Shown here one piece after another: positions 8,784 to 22,328 of a DNA stretch of 64,000 nucleotides. The DNA lies in assembly GCF_900089585.1 (NCBI RefSeq), contig NZ_FLRH01000003.1:791001-855000 (forward strand), read 5' to 3'. Under the pieces are notes generated by a model. The model was not told the DNA's origin and did not search any database. It was given only the letters and a program-made list of their open reading frames with translations. A program made the position numbers and the translations under genes. Numbering within the stretch: the first letter of the stretch is position 1; every line of letters begins with the position of its first letter. This stretch comes from Micromonospora sediminicola. GTDB lineage: Bacteria > Actinomycetota > Actinomycetes > Mycobacteriales > Micromonosporaceae.

Positions 8784-9497
8784 TCACGGTGCAACCTTAA
8801 CGACGACCGTGCCGGCCGCCTTGTCGTGCAGGCACTGCTGCCAGGGCTTGTCCCAGAGCTGCCAGAAGCCGTCCAGGTAGTTGAGGAACGGCACGAACGA
8901 GCCGGCGACGAACTCGACCAGGTACCGCTTGCCCAGGGCGCCCCGGGTCAGCGGGGCGTCCGGCTGGAGCGGCACGATCCGCAGTTTCATCACCTTCTTG
9001 CCGAGCGTCTGGCCGGTCCGGCGGGCGTACTCGACGTGGTAGAGCCAGTAGAAGACCAGCAGGAGCAGGAACAGCCCCAGCTCGGCCAGGAGCAGCGGCA
9101 GGAAGATGTCGCTGAAGATCACCGACGGGTCGGGTTCGGCCACGGTGCCGTCCGGTCCGGCCGCCGGCATCCGGTCGATCATCCGGACGACGAGCCAGAC
9201 GAAGACCGGCGCGAAGAGCACCATCAGCACCGCCGACGCGAGAGCCGTGTCGATCAGCCAGGCCACCAGCCGTTCCCCGAAGCCGGCCAGCGGTTGACCG
9301 TTCGGGGCGACGGCCGGCGGCACGAACCCGGCGTGCGGCGCGTACCCCGGGGGTGGGGGCGGATAGCCGGGCAGGTGGGCGTACGTCGGCGGGGTGTGCT
9401 GCGCGGGCACCGCGGGGCCGGTGGGCGGCGCGAAGCCGCCGCCCGCGGGCGGCGGCCCGGCGGGCGGCGGCGTGCTGCTCGGGGGAGGCTCGATCAC
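8784..9497 (-). CDS. RDD family membrane protein
   Basis: This 237-residue protein has a proline-rich N-terminus (about 70 residues) and an RDD domain: FGERLVAWLIDTALASAVL, two further membrane segments, RRTGQTLGKKVMKLRIVP, and a conserved C-terminal CLHDKAAGTVVVKV. The C-terminal signature is shared with the neighbouring RDD protein ([13 protein letters not shown]), so the pair probably arose by duplication and may form a heteromer. It sits 10 bases after hpd and 22 bases before the second RDD gene, consistent with a single leftward transcript. Role unknown. Confidence 0.87.
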   Translation of the reverse strand: MIEPPPSSTPPPAGPPPAGGGFAPPTGPAVPAQHTPPTYAHLPGYPPPPPGYAPHAGFVPPAVAPNGQPLAGFGERLVAWLIDTALASAVLMVLFAPVFVWLVVRMIDRMPAAGPDGTVAEPDPSVIFSDIFLPLLLAELGLFLLLLVFYWLYHVEYARRTGQTLGKKVMKLRIVPLQPDAPLTRGALGKRYLVEFVAGSFVPFLNYLDGFWQLWDKPWQQCLHDKAAGTVVVKVAP

Positions 9498-9507
9498 GCC
9501 GACAGTG

Positions 9508-11360
<1,853 letters not shown>

Positions 11361-11374
11361 CGCATCCGGTAGAG

Positions 11375-11393
11375 GAAGGGCCCCCTCTTAACA
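11375..11393 (+). repeat. Micromonospora-type intergenic repeat, copy 2
   Basis: An exact 19-base copy of 11344-11362, 12 bases further on (period 31). The inner GGGCCCCC portion is nearly self-complementary, so it may also form a weak hairpin after the regulator gene. Confidence 0.75.
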
Positions 11394-11472
11394 TCCGAAC
11401 CCGGGCAAGAAGCGGCGCGACACGCCCCGCGGGCGGCCCGGGGGAGCGGTGATCGTCGCTACCGTGTGCGGT

Positions 11473-12897
11473 GTGAAGGGCCTAGGCGTACGCGGCTGGT
11501 TGCTGCTCGGGCTCGTCACCGTGGTCGTGCTCGCCGCCACCGGGGTCTGGAACCCGTTCCCCGGCCTCTGGGACTGGGTCGACCGGAGCAAGCCGATCTC
11601 CGAGCCGGACGTGGTCTGGCAGCAGCGCGTCGGCGGCACCCCGCGCAGCGTCACCATCGCCGGCGACACCGTGATCGTGGAGCAGCGCACCCGGATCGAG
11701 GCGCGCACGCTCGCCGACGGCAGCCAGCTCTGGGAACGCAAGGCCGACTGGTCGGCGGTGGCGGGCAGCGGCCGGGAGTCCGTCGTCGCGGTGGGCAAGC
11801 TGCTGGACAAGGGGTACGAGGTGCTCGACCCGGTGACCGGCGTGACCCGCCGCCGGGACGAGCGGGCCATCGCCGTCTGGACCTACCGGAACCTGCTGCT
11901 GGACGCGTACTGCGTGCAGGCCACCGACTGCACGCTGCGGGCCTGGGAGCCGCGCGGGACGACTCCGCTGTGGAGCGCGTTCCTGCCCGGCGTGCACAGC
12001 GGCGTGCTCGCCGACAACCCCGAACTGCTCGGCACCCGGCGACTGGGCGCGACCCGGATCGACGGCGGGGTGGCCGGGCCGGAGTCGGTCCCGCCGCTGC
12101 TGGGCTTTCCGGTCGACGGTCGGGTGCACGTGGTCGACACCGCCACTGGCCGGGTGCTGCAGAACGTCCAGCCCGGGCGGGAGGAGCGCCTGGCGGTGGT
12201 CGGCGGGCGGCTGCTCCGGATCGCGGCGACCTCCCGGGACGGGAGCTGCTACTTCGTCGTCACCGCCGTCGACCCGGCCACCGGGCAGCAGGTGTGGCGG
12301 CGGGCCGGGATCAACCTGCGCACCGCCGACTACGCCGGCTGCGTGCAGCGGGAGGATCCGCAGGGCGCCCGCAACGTGCTCATCGGCGTCGCCCCGGACG
12401 GGCGGGAGGCGGTCCTCGACGGCTACGACGGCCGGCTGCTCCTCCTCGGCGCGGAGGGCGAGAAGCTGCTCGCGGTCGACGACCGGTACGCGGTGGTGCG
12501 CAGCGCCGACAAGGACTCGCTGCTCGGCCGGGAACTGTCCGCCGACCGGACCCGGTGGACCCGGCCGGCCGGCGGCAAGAGCGGCGCGGCGCTCACCCCG
12601 TATGCGGCAGTGATCAGCGAGGAGAAGCCGTCCCGGCTGGTCGCGGTCGAGCCGCGTGGGGGTCGGGTGCTGGTCGAGCTGCGTACGTCGGCGAACGCGT
12701 TGGCGGTCGGCCCGAACGGCATGATCATCGGCGAGGGACGGGAGATCGGGTACGTGCGCTGGGGCGCCGGGGCCGCCGGAGCGCCGCCGCCGAACGAGGA
12801 CGCCGTGCCCGCGCCCGACCCGGGTGACACCTGGCGTCCGCCGACTGACCAGGGCAGCTGCGGTCCGAAGCGGGAACTCTGCGCCGACGGCAAGTGA
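11473..12897 (+). CDS. Membrane-anchored PQQ-like beta-propeller protein
   Basis: This 474-residue protein has a single N-terminal membrane segment (RGWLLLGLVTVVVLAATGVW) and a repeat region of PQQ-like blades, for example IEARTLADGSQLWER, YEVLDPVTG and VVDTATGRVLQNV. A proline-rich acidic C-terminus with two cysteines follows. The domain order matches the protein at 5287-6540, so they are paralogues or at least the same architecture. The GTG at 11473 is chosen because TACCGT (11460-11465) sits seven bases upstream, a leaderless arrangement; a GTG at 11449 is the alternative. Function unknown, probably extracytoplasmic. Confidence 0.82.
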   Translation: MKGLGVRGWLLLGLVTVVVLAATGVWNPFPGLWDWVDRSKPISEPDVVWQQRVGGTPRSVTIAGDTVIVEQRTRIEARTLADGSQLWERKADWSAVAGSGRESVVAVGKLLDKGYEVLDPVTGVTRRRDERAIAVWTYRNLLLDAYCVQATDCTLRAWEPRGTTPLWSAFLPGVHSGVLADNPELLGTRRLGATRIDGGVAGPESVPPLLGFPVDGRVHVVDTATGRVLQNVQPGREERLAVVGGRLLRIAATSRDGSCYFVVTAVDPATGQQVWRRAGINLRTADYAGCVQREDPQGARNVLIGVAPDGREAVLDGYDGRLLLLGAEGEKLLAVDDRYAVVRSADKDSLLGRELSADRTRWTRPAGGKSGAALTPYAAVISEEKPSRLVAVEPRGGRVLVELRTSANALAVGPNGMIIGEGREIGYVRWGAGAAGAPPPNEDAVPAPDPGDTWRPPTDQGSCGPKRELCADGK

Positions 12898-12935
12898 CGC
12901 CGGGTGAGAGCGCCGTCCCACGACCGACCTGCGGG

Positions 12936-12965
12936 TGTCACCGATCGACGGCTCTGCCCTAGGCT
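12936..12965 (+). promoter_or_regulatory. Leaderless promoter of the class I fumarase gene
   Basis: TGTCAC (12936-12941), 18-base spacer, TAGGCT (12960-12965), with the ATG eight bases after the -10. No ribosome binding site is present, consistent with a leaderless message. Confidence 0.5.
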
Positions 12966-12973
12966 TTTCGGTC

Positions 12974-14641
<1,668 letters not shown>

Positions 14642-14656
14642 CCCGCTGACGGCGCG

Positions 14657-14688
14657 AGGGGCGCCCGGGAGTCCTCCCGGGCGCCCCT
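14657..14688 (+). terminator. Strong hairpin terminator after fumA
   Basis: Perfect 15-base arms (AGGGGCGCCCGGGAG at 14657-14671 and its complement at 14674-14688) with a two-base centre, 15 bases past the stop. Confidence 0.85.
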
Positions 14689-14714
14689 CCGCGTGTCCGC
14701 TGTGCACCGACATC

Positions 14715-14752
14715 GGTGCGCCCGCCCGGCTGGACGGCCGGACGGGCGCACC
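14715..14752. terminator. Second hairpin in the fumA-afsR gap
   Basis: Arms GGTGCGCCCG (14715-14724) and CGGGCGCACC (14743-14752) with partial pairing inside. It may back up the first terminator. The remaining sequence to 14906 holds a -10-like TACGCT (14863-14868) that could serve the next gene. Confidence 0.55.
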
Positions 14753-14906
14753 GCCCCCGTCGGATGCCGTCACCGACAACCCGGGTCGAGTCTGGTCGTC
14801 GTCGCTGTCGATCCGCTATCACATCGCTATCGCCTCGACAGGGCGTTCCGTGACCGTCGGGCTACGCTGCTGGAAGTTGCACTCACGGGGGCGGGTGGTG
14901 GCACAG

Positions 14907-17888
14907 ATGCGCTTCGGGATCCTGGGACCCCTGCGGGTCGGCGGTGGTGAAGCCACCGTCACCGCGGGTCGGGACCGGATCGTGCTCGCCATGCTGCTGC
15001 TGCGCGCCGGGCGGGTGGTGTCGACCGAGGAACTGGTCGACGCGGTCTGGGAGGAGCGCCCGCCGGCCACCGCGCGGGCTCAACTCCAGATCTGCGTGTC
15101 CCGACTGCGGCAGCGGTTCGCCCTGCTCGGGCTGCCCGCCGAGACCATCGTCACCGACCCGGCCGGCTACGGCATCCGGGTCGAGCCGGACGACCTCGAC
15201 GCCGAGGTCTTCGCCCGCGGGGTGGAGACGGCCCGCGCGGCGGCGGCCGGCGGCCGGATGGCGGACGCGCGGCGGCACTACCGGGCGGCCCTGGCGCTCT
15301 GGCGGGGCCCGGCGCTGGCGGGCGTCCCGGCCCGGAGCGTCCGGCGGCGGGCCCAGACGCTCGACGAGCAGCGGCTCGCGGTGCTGGAGGAGTGCGTCGA
15401 CGTGGAGCTGCGGCTGCGGCGGGCGGCCGACCTGGTCGACGAGCTGGCCGAGAACGTCGAACGCCACCCGTTGCGCGAGCGGCTGCGCGGGCAGCTGATG
15501 CTGGCCCTGTCCGCGCTCGGACGCCAGGCGGACGCGCTCGCCGTCTACCGGGAGGGCCGGCGGATCTACGCCGACGAGCTGGGCATCGAACCCGGTGCGG
15601 CGTTGCAGGAACTGCACCAGCGGGTGCTCGCCGGCGACCTGGCGCTGGGCGGGTCGGAGACGCGCGCCGCCACGCCGGTGCGGGCGCTGCCCCGGGCCAT
15701 CAGCGACTTCACCGGCCGGCAGCAGACCGTGGCCCGGCTGGTCAAGGAGATCGACCAGGACGGGGTCCGGGTCCACCTGGTCGACGGCATGGCGGGCAGC
15801 GGCAAGACCACGCTCGCCGTCCAGGTGGCGACCGCGCTGGGCGAGCGCTTCCCGGACGCGCAGCTCTTCGTCGACCTGCACGGGCACAGCGAACGCAGCC
15901 CGTTGAGCACGGCCGCCGCGGTGGCCACCCTGCTCCGGCAGCTCGGTGTGCCGGCGGAACGCGTACCGGTGGACCTGGCGGACCGGCTGGCCATGTGGCG
16001 CTCCGAGCTGGCCGGACGGCGGGCCGTCGTGGTGCTCGACAACGCGGCGGACGCCGCCCAGGTCGCACCCTTGCTGCCCAACGGCCCGGACTGCCTGGTG
16101 CTGATCACCAGCCGTCGGCGGCTGATCGGCCTGGACGGCGGTCGGCCGTCCTCGTTGCCGGTGCTCGACGCCGACGAGGCGGTCGAACTGCTCGCCCGGG
16201 TGGCCGGCGCGGAGCGGGTCTGGGCGGAGCCCGACGCCGCCGCGGAGGTGGCCCGCCGCTGCGGCCACCTTCCGCTCGCCCTGCGACTGGCCGGCGCCCG
16301 GCTCGCGCACCGGCCGCGGTGGCGGGTGGCCGACCTGGCCGAGCGGCTGGCGACCGCGGCGGATCCGCTGGCCGAGCTGACCGCCGGGGAGCGTTCGGTG
16401 GCCCGGGCCTTCGCCCTGTCGTACGAGCAGGTGGCGCCGGCCGCGCAGCGCGTCTTCCGCCTGATCGGGCTGCACCCCGGCACCCGGGTGGACAACCGGG
16501 TGGCGGCGGCGCTCGCCGACCTGTCGCTGCCGGAGGTGCAGGACGCGCTCGACGACCTGGTCGACGCGCACCTCGTCGAGGAGGTGGAACCGGGCCGCTA
16601 CGGGCTGCACGACCTGATCCGGGAGTACGGGCGCACGCTCGGCGCGGACCGGGAGACCGCGGCGGAGCGGCGGGCGGCGCTGGAACGGCTCCTCGAATAC
16701 CACGTTCAGGTCGCTCTCGCCATCGCGCGCGTGATGGAGCTGCCCGGCAACGGTCACCTGATCGACCTGCCCGAGCCGGCCCGGCCGGACCTCGTGGCCG
16801 CCGTCGCCCCCCTCGGCCGGCCCTGGTTCGACGAGAACGGGGCCGCCCTGCTCGCCCTGATCCGGCTGGCGGAGGTCGAAGGACTTCCGCGGTACTGCTG
16901 GCAGCTCGCCCGCGCCTGCTGGAAGGCGCACTTCGACGGGGGTCACCTCGACGAGCTGGTCGAGGCGCACACCATCGGCCTGCGCGCCGCCCGGGCCCTC
17001 CAGGACGACGAGGCCGTGGCGATGACGCTCAACTACCTCGCCTCGGCGCACTTCCGTCGGGCCCGCTTCGCCGAGGCCGTACGGCTCACCGAGGCGTCGG
17101 TCGAGGTCTACCGGCGGCTCGGCCGGCGCCACGCGCTCCGCAACTCACTGAACAACCTGGGCACCGCCTACTCCCACAACGGCGACCACCGGCGGGCGAT
17201 CGAGACGTACGCGGCCGCCACGCAGCTCGCGCGGGAGCTGGACGAGGCCGCGGCGCTGGCGAACGTGCTCAACAACACGGCGCTGTCGTTGCTGTTGTGG
17301 GGGCGGTACGACGAGGCGCTGGAGGTGTCCCGCCGGCATCTCGTGCTGGCCCGGGAGACCGGTGACTTCCGGCAGCTCAGTCAGGCCGTGGGGCACGTCG
17401 CGATGGCCCGGCACCGGCTGGGTCACCTGGGCCCGGCCCGGCGGCTGCTCCACGTCGCGTTGCGCCTCAAGCGCCGGGCCGCCAACCGCTACGGCGAGGG
17501 CGAGGTGCTCAACGAGATCGGCGTGCTGGAACGCGAGGCCGGCTTCCCGGACCGGGCGGCCGCCCGGCACCGGACCGCGCTCGCCGCGATGACCGACGCC
17601 GGCGACGTGATCGGGCAGTGCGCCTCCCGGAACCTGCTCGCCCGGGCGATCGGAGACCAGGGCGACGTCAGCAGCGCGTTGGACCTGCACCGCCGGGTGC
17701 TCACCGACGCCACCCGGCTCGGCGCGCGCTACGAGCAGGCCCGGGCGCTGGACGGCATGGCCCGGTGCCTGCGGTACACCGACTCCGACCAGGCGCGGCG
17801 GTACGCCAACCGGGCGGTGGCGCTGTTCCGTCAGATCGAGTCGCCGGACCGGTGGGCCACCGAGGAGTTGCTGGCCGAGCTGGGTTGA
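14907..17888 (+). CDS. AfsR/SARP-type regulator with NB-ARC ATPase and TPR domains
   Basis: This 993-residue protein has the three-part AfsR architecture. Residues 1-95 are an OmpR-like DNA-binding domain ([11 protein letters not shown] through CVSRLRQRF); about 100-245 are a bacterial transcriptional activation domain ([31 protein letters not shown]). From about 270 is an NB-ARC NTPase with Walker [12 protein letters not shown] and Walker [11 protein letters not shown], then TPR repeats to the C-terminus ([38 protein letters not shown]). Such proteins activate secondary-metabolite or stress genes. No biosynthetic cluster is adjacent and its target is not evident. The ATG at 14907 begins the conserved domain. 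Confidence 0.93.
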   Translation: MRFGILGPLRVGGGEATVTAGRDRIVLAMLLLRAGRVVSTEELVDAVWEERPPATARAQLQICVSRLRQRFALLGLPAETIVTDPAGYGIRVEPDDLDAEVFARGVETARAAAAGGRMADARRHYRAALALWRGPALAGVPARSVRRRAQTLDEQRLAVLEECVDVELRLRRAADLVDELAENVERHPLRERLRGQLMLALSALGRQADALAVYREGRRIYADELGIEPGAALQELHQRVLAGDLALGGSETRAATPVRALPRAISDFTGRQQTVARLVKEIDQDGVRVHLVDGMAGSGKTTLAVQVATALGERFPDAQLFVDLHGHSERSPLSTAAAVATLLRQLGVPAERVPVDLADRLAMWRSELAGRRAVVVLDNAADAAQVAPLLPNGPDCLVLITSRRRLIGLDGGRPSSLPVLDADEAVELLARVAGAERVWAEPDAAAEVARRCGHLPLALRLAGARLAHRPRWRVADLAERLATAADPLAELTAGERSVARAFALSYEQVAPAAQRVFRLIGLHPGTRVDNRVAAALADLSLPEVQDALDDLVDAHLVEEVEPGRYGLHDLIREYGRTLGADRETAAERRAALERLLEYHVQVALAIARVMELPGNGHLIDLPEPARPDLVAAVAPLGRPWFDENGAALLALIRLAEVEGLPRYCWQLARACWKAHFDGGHLDELVEAHTIGLRAARALQDDEAVAMTLNYLASAHFRRARFAEAVRLTEASVEVYRRLGRRHALRNSLNNLGTAYSHNGDHRRAIETYAAATQLARELDEAAALANVLNNTALSLLLWGRYDEALEVSRRHLVLARETGDFRQLSQAVGHVAMARHRLGHLGPARRLLHVALRLKRRAANRYGEGEVLNEIGVLEREAGFPDRAAARHRTALAAMTDAGDVIGQCASRNLLARAIGDQGDVSSALDLHRRVLTDATRLGARYEQARALDGMARCLRYTDSDQARRYANRAVALFRQIESPDRWATEELLAELG

Positions 17889-17940
17889 GCGCCCCCCGCT
17901 TTCCCTGCACGCCGGCGGCGGGCGCGGCAGGATGGTATGC

Positions 17941-19341
17941 GTGACGACTCCAGAGGCGACCGGTTACCGGATCGAACGCGACTCGATGGGCGAGGTGGAG
18001 GTGCCCGCCGAGGCACTGTGGCGCGCGCAGACCCAGCGCGCGGTGCAGAACTTCCCGATCTCCGGACGCGGGCTCGAACCGGCCCAGATCAAGGCGCTGG
18101 CGCAGATCAAGGGTGCGGCGGCCCAGGTCAACGGTGAGCTGGGGGTGATCGACGCGGACGTGGCGGAGGCGATCGCCACCGCCGCCGCGCACGTCGCCGA
18201 CGGCGGCTACGACGACCAGTTCCCGGTGGACGTCTTCCAGACCGGCTCCGGCACCTCGTCCAACATGAACACCAACGAGGTCATCGCCACGCTGGCCGGC
18301 CGGGAGCTGGGCCGCGACGTCCACCCGAACGACCACGTGAACGCCTCGCAGTCCAGCAACGACGTCTTCCCGACCTCGATCCACCTGGCCGCCACGCAGT
18401 TCGTGGTGGAGGACCTGATCCCCTCGCTGAAGCAGCTCGCGGGCGCGCTGGAGGAGAAGGCGGCCGAGTTCGAGACGGTGGTCAAGGCGGGCCGCACCCA
18501 CCTGATGGACGCCACGCCGGTCACGCTCGGGCAGGAGTTCGGCGGCTACGCCGCCCAGGTCCGCTACGGCGTGGAGCGACTGGAGTCGGTGCTGCCCCGG
18601 CTGGCCGAGCTGCCGCTGGGCGGCACCGCTGTGGGCACCGGCATCAACACCCCGCTCGGCTTCGCCGGCAAGGTGATCGGCCGGCTGCGGGACTCCACCG
18701 GCCTGCCGCTCAGCGAGGCGCGCAACCACTTCGAGGCGCAGGGCGCCCGGGACGCGCTCGTGGAGACGTCCGGCCAGCTCCGCACCATCGCGGTCGGCCT
18801 CTACAAGATCGCCAACGACGTACGCTGGATGGGCTCCGGGCCGCGCGCCGGCCTGCGCGAGCTGCGCATTCCCGACCTCCAGCCCGGCTCGTCCATCATG
18901 CCGGGCAAGGTGAACCCGGTGGTGGCCGAGGCGATGCGTCAGGTCTGCGCCCAGGTGATCGGCAACGACGCGGCGGTGGCGTTCGCGGGCTCGCAGGGCG
19001 ACTTCGAGTTGAACGTGATGCTCCCGGTCATGGGCCGCAACCTGCTGGAGTCGATCAAGCTGATCGCCGCGTCGAGCCGGCTGTTCGCCGAGCGCCTGGT
19101 GGCCGGCCTGGTCGCGGACGCCGAGGTCTGCCTGGCGTACGCGGAGGGGTCGCCGTCGATCGTCACCCCGCTCAACCGCCACCTGGGCTACGACGAGGCC
19201 GCCTCGATCGCCAAGGAGGCGCTGGCCAAGCAGGTCTCCATCCGGGAGGTGGTGATCTCCCGGGGGCACGTCGACTCGGGCACGCTCACCGAGACCCAGC
19301 TCGACGAGGCGCTGGACCTGCTCCGGATGACCCACCCCTGA
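17941..19341 (+). CDS. fumC: Class II fumarate hydratase
   Basis: This 466-residue iron-independent fumarase belongs to the fumarase/aspartase superfamily. Signature segments are visible: [53 protein letters not shown] and the mobile loop [16 protein letters not shown] with its catalytic Ser. The C-terminal domain with [14 protein letters not shown] is complete. The GTG at 17941 is chosen because CAGGAT (17928-17933) lies seven bases upstream in a leaderless-like arrangement. Having both oxygen-sensitive class I and stable class II enzymes allows the citric acid cycle to run under iron limitation or oxidative stress. Confidence 0.96.
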   Translation: MTTPEATGYRIERDSMGEVEVPAEALWRAQTQRAVQNFPISGRGLEPAQIKALAQIKGAAAQVNGELGVIDADVAEAIATAAAHVADGGYDDQFPVDVFQTGSGTSSNMNTNEVIATLAGRELGRDVHPNDHVNASQSSNDVFPTSIHLAATQFVVEDLIPSLKQLAGALEEKAAEFETVVKAGRTHLMDATPVTLGQEFGGYAAQVRYGVERLESVLPRLAELPLGGTAVGTGINTPLGFAGKVIGRLRDSTGLPLSEARNHFEAQGARDALVETSGQLRTIAVGLYKIANDVRWMGSGPRAGLRELRIPDLQPGSSIMPGKVNPVVAEAMRQVCAQVIGNDAAVAFAGSQGDFELNVMLPVMGRNLLESIKLIAASSRLFAERLVAGLVADAEVCLAYAEGSPSIVTPLNRHLGYDEAASIAKEALAKQVSIREVVISRGHVDSGTLTETQLDEALDLLRMTHP

Positions 19342-19404
19342 GCGGGACGCCGCGACGCCGGTAATTGCCTCGCCCCGTCACCAGGTGCGCGGGATGATCC
19401 GACC

Positions 19405-19998
19405 GTGCCTGACGACGGGGTGTTGCTGGAGACCGCGCGGCTGACGCTGCGCCGGTTCACCATGGACGACGTGGACCGGCTGGTCGAGCTGGACGCCGAC
19501 CGGGAGGTCATGCGGTTCCTCACCAACGGTGAGCCGACGCCCGCCGGGACGATCCGGCACGAGGTGGTGCCCCGGCTGCTGGGGCAGTACGGCCGTCACC
19601 CCGGGCTCGGCCGCTGGGCGGCGCTCGACCGGTTCACCGGCGAGTTCCTGGGCTGGCTCGCGCTCGACCCGTCCGACGACGGTGCCGAGGGGGAGCTGGG
19701 CTACCGGCTGCGCCGCGCCGCGTGGGGGCACGGCCTGGCCACCGAGGGGGCGCGGGCGCTGGTGCGGCACGCGTTCGAGACGGTCGGCGTGCGGCGGGTG
19801 TGGGCCGAGACCATGGCGGTCAACGACCGCTCGCGCGCGGTGATGGCCCGCGCGGGGTTGCGCTACGTGCGCACGTTCCACCTGACGTTCGACGACCCGA
19901 TCCCGGGTACGGAGCACGGTGAGGTGGAGTACGAGCTGCGCCGCGAGGAGTGGCCCGCGGCGCGTCAGGAGTGGGACGCCGCCCTGCGGGCGCGGTAG
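19405..19998 (+). CDS. GNAT family N-acetyltransferase, RimJ/RimL type
   Basis: This 197-residue protein shows the GNAT fold: LLETARLTLRRFTMDDVDRL at the N-terminus, a beta strand (GEFLGWLALDP), the acetyl-CoA loop region GYRLRRAAWGHGLATEGARAL (R-x2-G-x-G/A-like RAAWGHG), and VWAETMAVNDRSRAVMARAGL near the end. These enzymes acetylate protein N-termini, amino acids or antibiotics; the substrate is unknown. Its last 34 bases overlap the convergent CGNR gene. Confidence 0.9.
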   Translation: MPDDGVLLETARLTLRRFTMDDVDRLVELDADREVMRFLTNGEPTPAGTIRHEVVPRLLGQYGRHPGLGRWAALDRFTGEFLGWLALDPSDDGAEGELGYRLRRAAWGHGLATEGARALVRHAFETVGVRRVWAETMAVNDRSRAVMARAGLRYVRTFHLTFDDPIPGTEHGEVEYELRREEWPAARQEWDAALRAR

Positions 19999-20510
19999 GC
20001 GCTCACCGCGGCCCGGTTGCCGCAGCCGGCGTCGCAGAACCGGCGGGACCGGTTCTTCGACAGGTCGACCAGCACGTTGGCGCAGTCCGGGTGGTCGCAG
20101 TGCCGCAGCCGGCGCAGTTCACCCATGCGGATCAGGTCGGCCAGGGCCATCGCGGCCTCGACGGCCATCCGGGTCGCCAGCGGCGCGTCCCGCGGCACGG
20201 CGTGCAGATGGTAGGGCTCGTCGTCGTGCCGGATGAGCTGCGGCAGCGCGTGCGACTCGCGGAGCAGGCCGTTGACGATCTCCACCACCTCGTCCGCGTC
20301 GGCGTGCCAGACGCGGTGCAACCGGGGCCGCAGGGCGCGGACCTGGCGCAGCTCGACGTCGGTGTGCTCGTGCCGGCCGCTGAAGCCGTGGACGCTGACG
20401 AAGTCGTCGAGGGCCCCCACGTCGGACAGCTCGTCCCGGCCCGGACCCGCCGTGTTCACCAGTGCGGCGGCGGCAACCAGCGCGCACTCCGTGTCATGAG
20501 CAAAGAGCAC
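19965..20510 (-). CDS. CGNR zinc-finger regulator (ABATE domain)
   Basis: This 181-residue protein ends in the CGNR zinc finger: CDHPDCANVLVDLSKNRSRRFC followed by GCGNRAAVSAYRARR, with the C-G-N-R motif intact. The N-terminal part is the ABATE-type region thought to bind a ligand. Family members are presumed transcriptional regulators. The GTG at 20510 is preceded by AGGAG. It diverges from the EamA exporter gene across a 72-base gap holding a dyad, so it probably regulates that exporter. Confidence 0.9.
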   Translation of the reverse strand: MLFAHDTECALVAAAALVNTAGPGRDELSDVGALDDFVSVHGFSGRHEHTDVELRQVRALRPRLHRVWHADADEVVEIVNGLLRESHALPQLIRHDDEPYHLHAVPRDAPLATRMAVEAAMALADLIRMGELRRLRHCDHPDCANVLVDLSKNRSRRFCDAGCGNRAAVSAYRARRAASHS

Positions 20511-20511
20511 C

Positions 20512-20541
20512 TTGACTCCTGTCGGGAGTTCCGCCTAGCGT
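20512..20541 (+). promoter_or_regulatory. Promoter and dyad upstream of the EamA gene
   Basis: A good -35 TTGACT (20512-20517), 18-base spacer and -10 TAGCGT (20536-20541). The spacer start contains the inverted repeat GACTCC-N4-GGGAGTT (20515-20530), placed where a repressor would block RNA polymerase. The divergent CGNR protein is the obvious candidate. Confidence 0.6.
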
Positions 20542-20582
20542 CATCAGCATAACGCTTTTTTACTCATGACCAGGAGTTGCCC

Positions 20583-21545
20583 ATGCGTGAACGGCCCCGC
20601 GCCGGGCTCGGTCTGGCCCTGCTCTCCGCGCTCGCGTTCGCCACCTCGGGCACGTTCGCCCGCCCCCTGCTCGCCGGTGAGTGGTCGGCCGCCGCGGTGG
20701 TGATCGCCCGGGTCGGTGTCGCCGCGCTGGTGCTGGGCGTGCCCGCGCTGCTCGCGCTGCGCGGCCGATGGCCGGTGCTGCGCCGCAACGGGGTCGCGGT
20801 GGTGCTGTTCGGTCTGCTCGGCGTGGCGCTGGCCCAGGCCTGCTTCTACAACGCCGTCCAGTACCTGCCGGTCGGGGTGGCGCTCATGCTGGAGTACCTC
20901 GGCATCGTGATGGTGGTCGGATGGATGTGGCTGGTTCACGGGCAACGTCCACGGCTGCTGACCGTGGCCGGCTCGCTGGCCGCCCTGTGCGGGTTGGCGC
21001 TCGTCCTCGACCTCACCGGCGCCGGCGGCATCGACCCGGTGGGCGTGCTCTGGGGCCTGGGCGCCGGCGTCGGGCTGGCCGGTTACTACGTCATCGCCGG
21101 CCGCGTCGACGCCGAACTGCCGTCGGTGGTGATGGCCAGCGGCGGCATGGCCGTCGGGGCGCTGGTGCTGCTGCTGCTCGGCGCGGTCGGGGCGTTGCCG
21201 CTGGCCGCCGGCACCGGGGACGTCAGCTTCGCCGGGCACCGGATGAGCTGGCTGGTGCCGATCGTCGGGCTGTCGCTGATCGCCGCCGTCGTCGCCTACC
21301 TGGCCGGCGTCGCCGGGGCCCGGCTGCTCGGTGCGCGGCTCTCCTCCTTCATCGGGCTGACCGAGGTGATGTTCGCGGTGCTGATCGCCTGGCTGGTGCT
21401 GAACGAGTTGCCCAGCGGGATCCAACTGGTCGGCGGCGTCTTCATCGTCGGCGGCGTCGCGCTGGTCCGGATGGACGAGTTGCGGGCCGGACCCGGGCCG
21501 GCGGCACCCGCTCCGCCCGCGCCGGCACTGGCCGGCGAGCGATGA
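20583..21545 (+). CDS. EamA/DMT superfamily transporter
   Basis: This 320-residue integral membrane protein has ten hydrophobic segments arranged as two EamA repeats (about residues 5-135 and 150-290), with the typical AFYNAVQYLPVGVALMLEYL-like motif in repeat one. EamA proteins export amino acids, metabolites or drugs. AGGAG precedes the ATG by seven bases. The last codons overlap the HAD phosphatase start (ATGA), so the two are co-translated. Divergent CGNR regulation suggests inducible export; substrate unknown. Confidence 0.92.
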   Translation: MRERPRAGLGLALLSALAFATSGTFARPLLAGEWSAAAVVIARVGVAALVLGVPALLALRGRWPVLRRNGVAVVLFGLLGVALAQACFYNAVQYLPVGVALMLEYLGIVMVVGWMWLVHGQRPRLLTVAGSLAALCGLALVLDLTGAGGIDPVGVLWGLGAGVGLAGYYVIAGRVDAELPSVVMASGGMAVGALVLLLLGAVGALPLAAGTGDVSFAGHRMSWLVPIVGLSLIAAVVAYLAGVAGARLLGARLSSFIGLTEVMFAVLIAWLVLNELPSGIQLVGGVFIVGGVALVRMDELRAGPGPAAPAPPAPALAGER

Positions 21546-22240
21546 GCACGCCCCGCGCCGCGGTCGTCTTCGACGCCGACGAAACCCTGATCGACCTGCG
21601 CCCGGCGGTCACCGGCGGGCTGGTCGCCGTACTCGAGGAGATGCGGCGGCGGACCCCGGCGGCGGCCGACGTGTCCCTCGCGGACCTGGAGGGGGACTGG
21701 GGTGCGGTCTTCGGCGCGCTCAGCGCCGCACCGGTGCAGGAGATCCGACGGGCCGCGCTGGCCCGGTCGCTGGCCCGGGCCGGGCTGGACGCGCACCTGG
21801 ACGAGTTCGCGACGCTGTTCTTCGCCCGCCGGTACGCGCTGAGCAGGCCGTTCCCCGACGCGCTGCCGGCGCTGGCCGCGCTGCGCCCGCACCACCTGCT
21901 GGGCTTCGCCACCAACGGCAACAGCCGCGCCGAACGCTGCGGCCTGCCCGGCCAGTTCGCCTTCGAGCTGTACGCGCACGAGGGCGGCCTGCCGAAGAAG
22001 CCGGCGCCGGCGTTCTTCGCGGCCGTGGTCGCGGCCGCCGGGCTGCCGGCCGCGCGCATCGTCCACGTCGGCGACTCGCCGGAGCACGACGTGGTCGCCG
22101 CCCAACGGGCCGGGCTGCGCGCGGTCTGGCTCAACCGGGGCGGACTGCCCCGCCCGCACGGGCTCGACCCCGACGCGGAGGTGTCCACGCTGGCCGAATT
22201 GCCCGAGGTCATCGCGGCGTTGACAAGTGCGAATGCCTGA
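21542..22240 (+). CDS. HAD family hydrolase
   Basis: This 232-residue protein has all four HAD motifs: VVFDADETLIDL (motif I, nucleophile Asp and acid Asp), FATNGNS (motif II), KKPAPAFF (motif III Lys) and HVGDSPEHDVVAA (motif IV). The cap is an alpha-helical C1 type between motifs I and II. It resembles phosphoglycolate phosphatase or epoxide-hydrolase-like HADs and probably removes phosphate from a small metabolite. It is stop/start-coupled to the EamA transporter gene. Confidence 0.92.
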   Translation: MSTPRAAVVFDADETLIDLRPAVTGGLVAVLEEMRRRTPAAADVSLADLEGDWGAVFGALSAAPVQEIRRAALARSLARAGLDAHLDEFATLFFARRYALSRPFPDALPALAALRPHHLLGFATNGNSRAERCGLPGQFAFELYAHEGGLPKKPAPAFFAAVVAAAGLPAARIVHVGDSPEHDVVAAQRAGLRAVWLNRGGLPRPHGLDPDAEVSTLAELPEVIAALTSANA

Positions 22241-22328
22241 TTGGGGTCTATACCGGACGTGGATCTGGCGGAACTCGCTCCCGTGATGTGGGATGACACC
22301 ACGTCCCTCAACGAGAGGATCTGATGTG

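Noticed and set aside
22220..22254. TTGACA with TATACC as a promoter for the subtilase gene
   Set aside because: The spacer is 23 bases, too long for a standard promoter, so no call was made.
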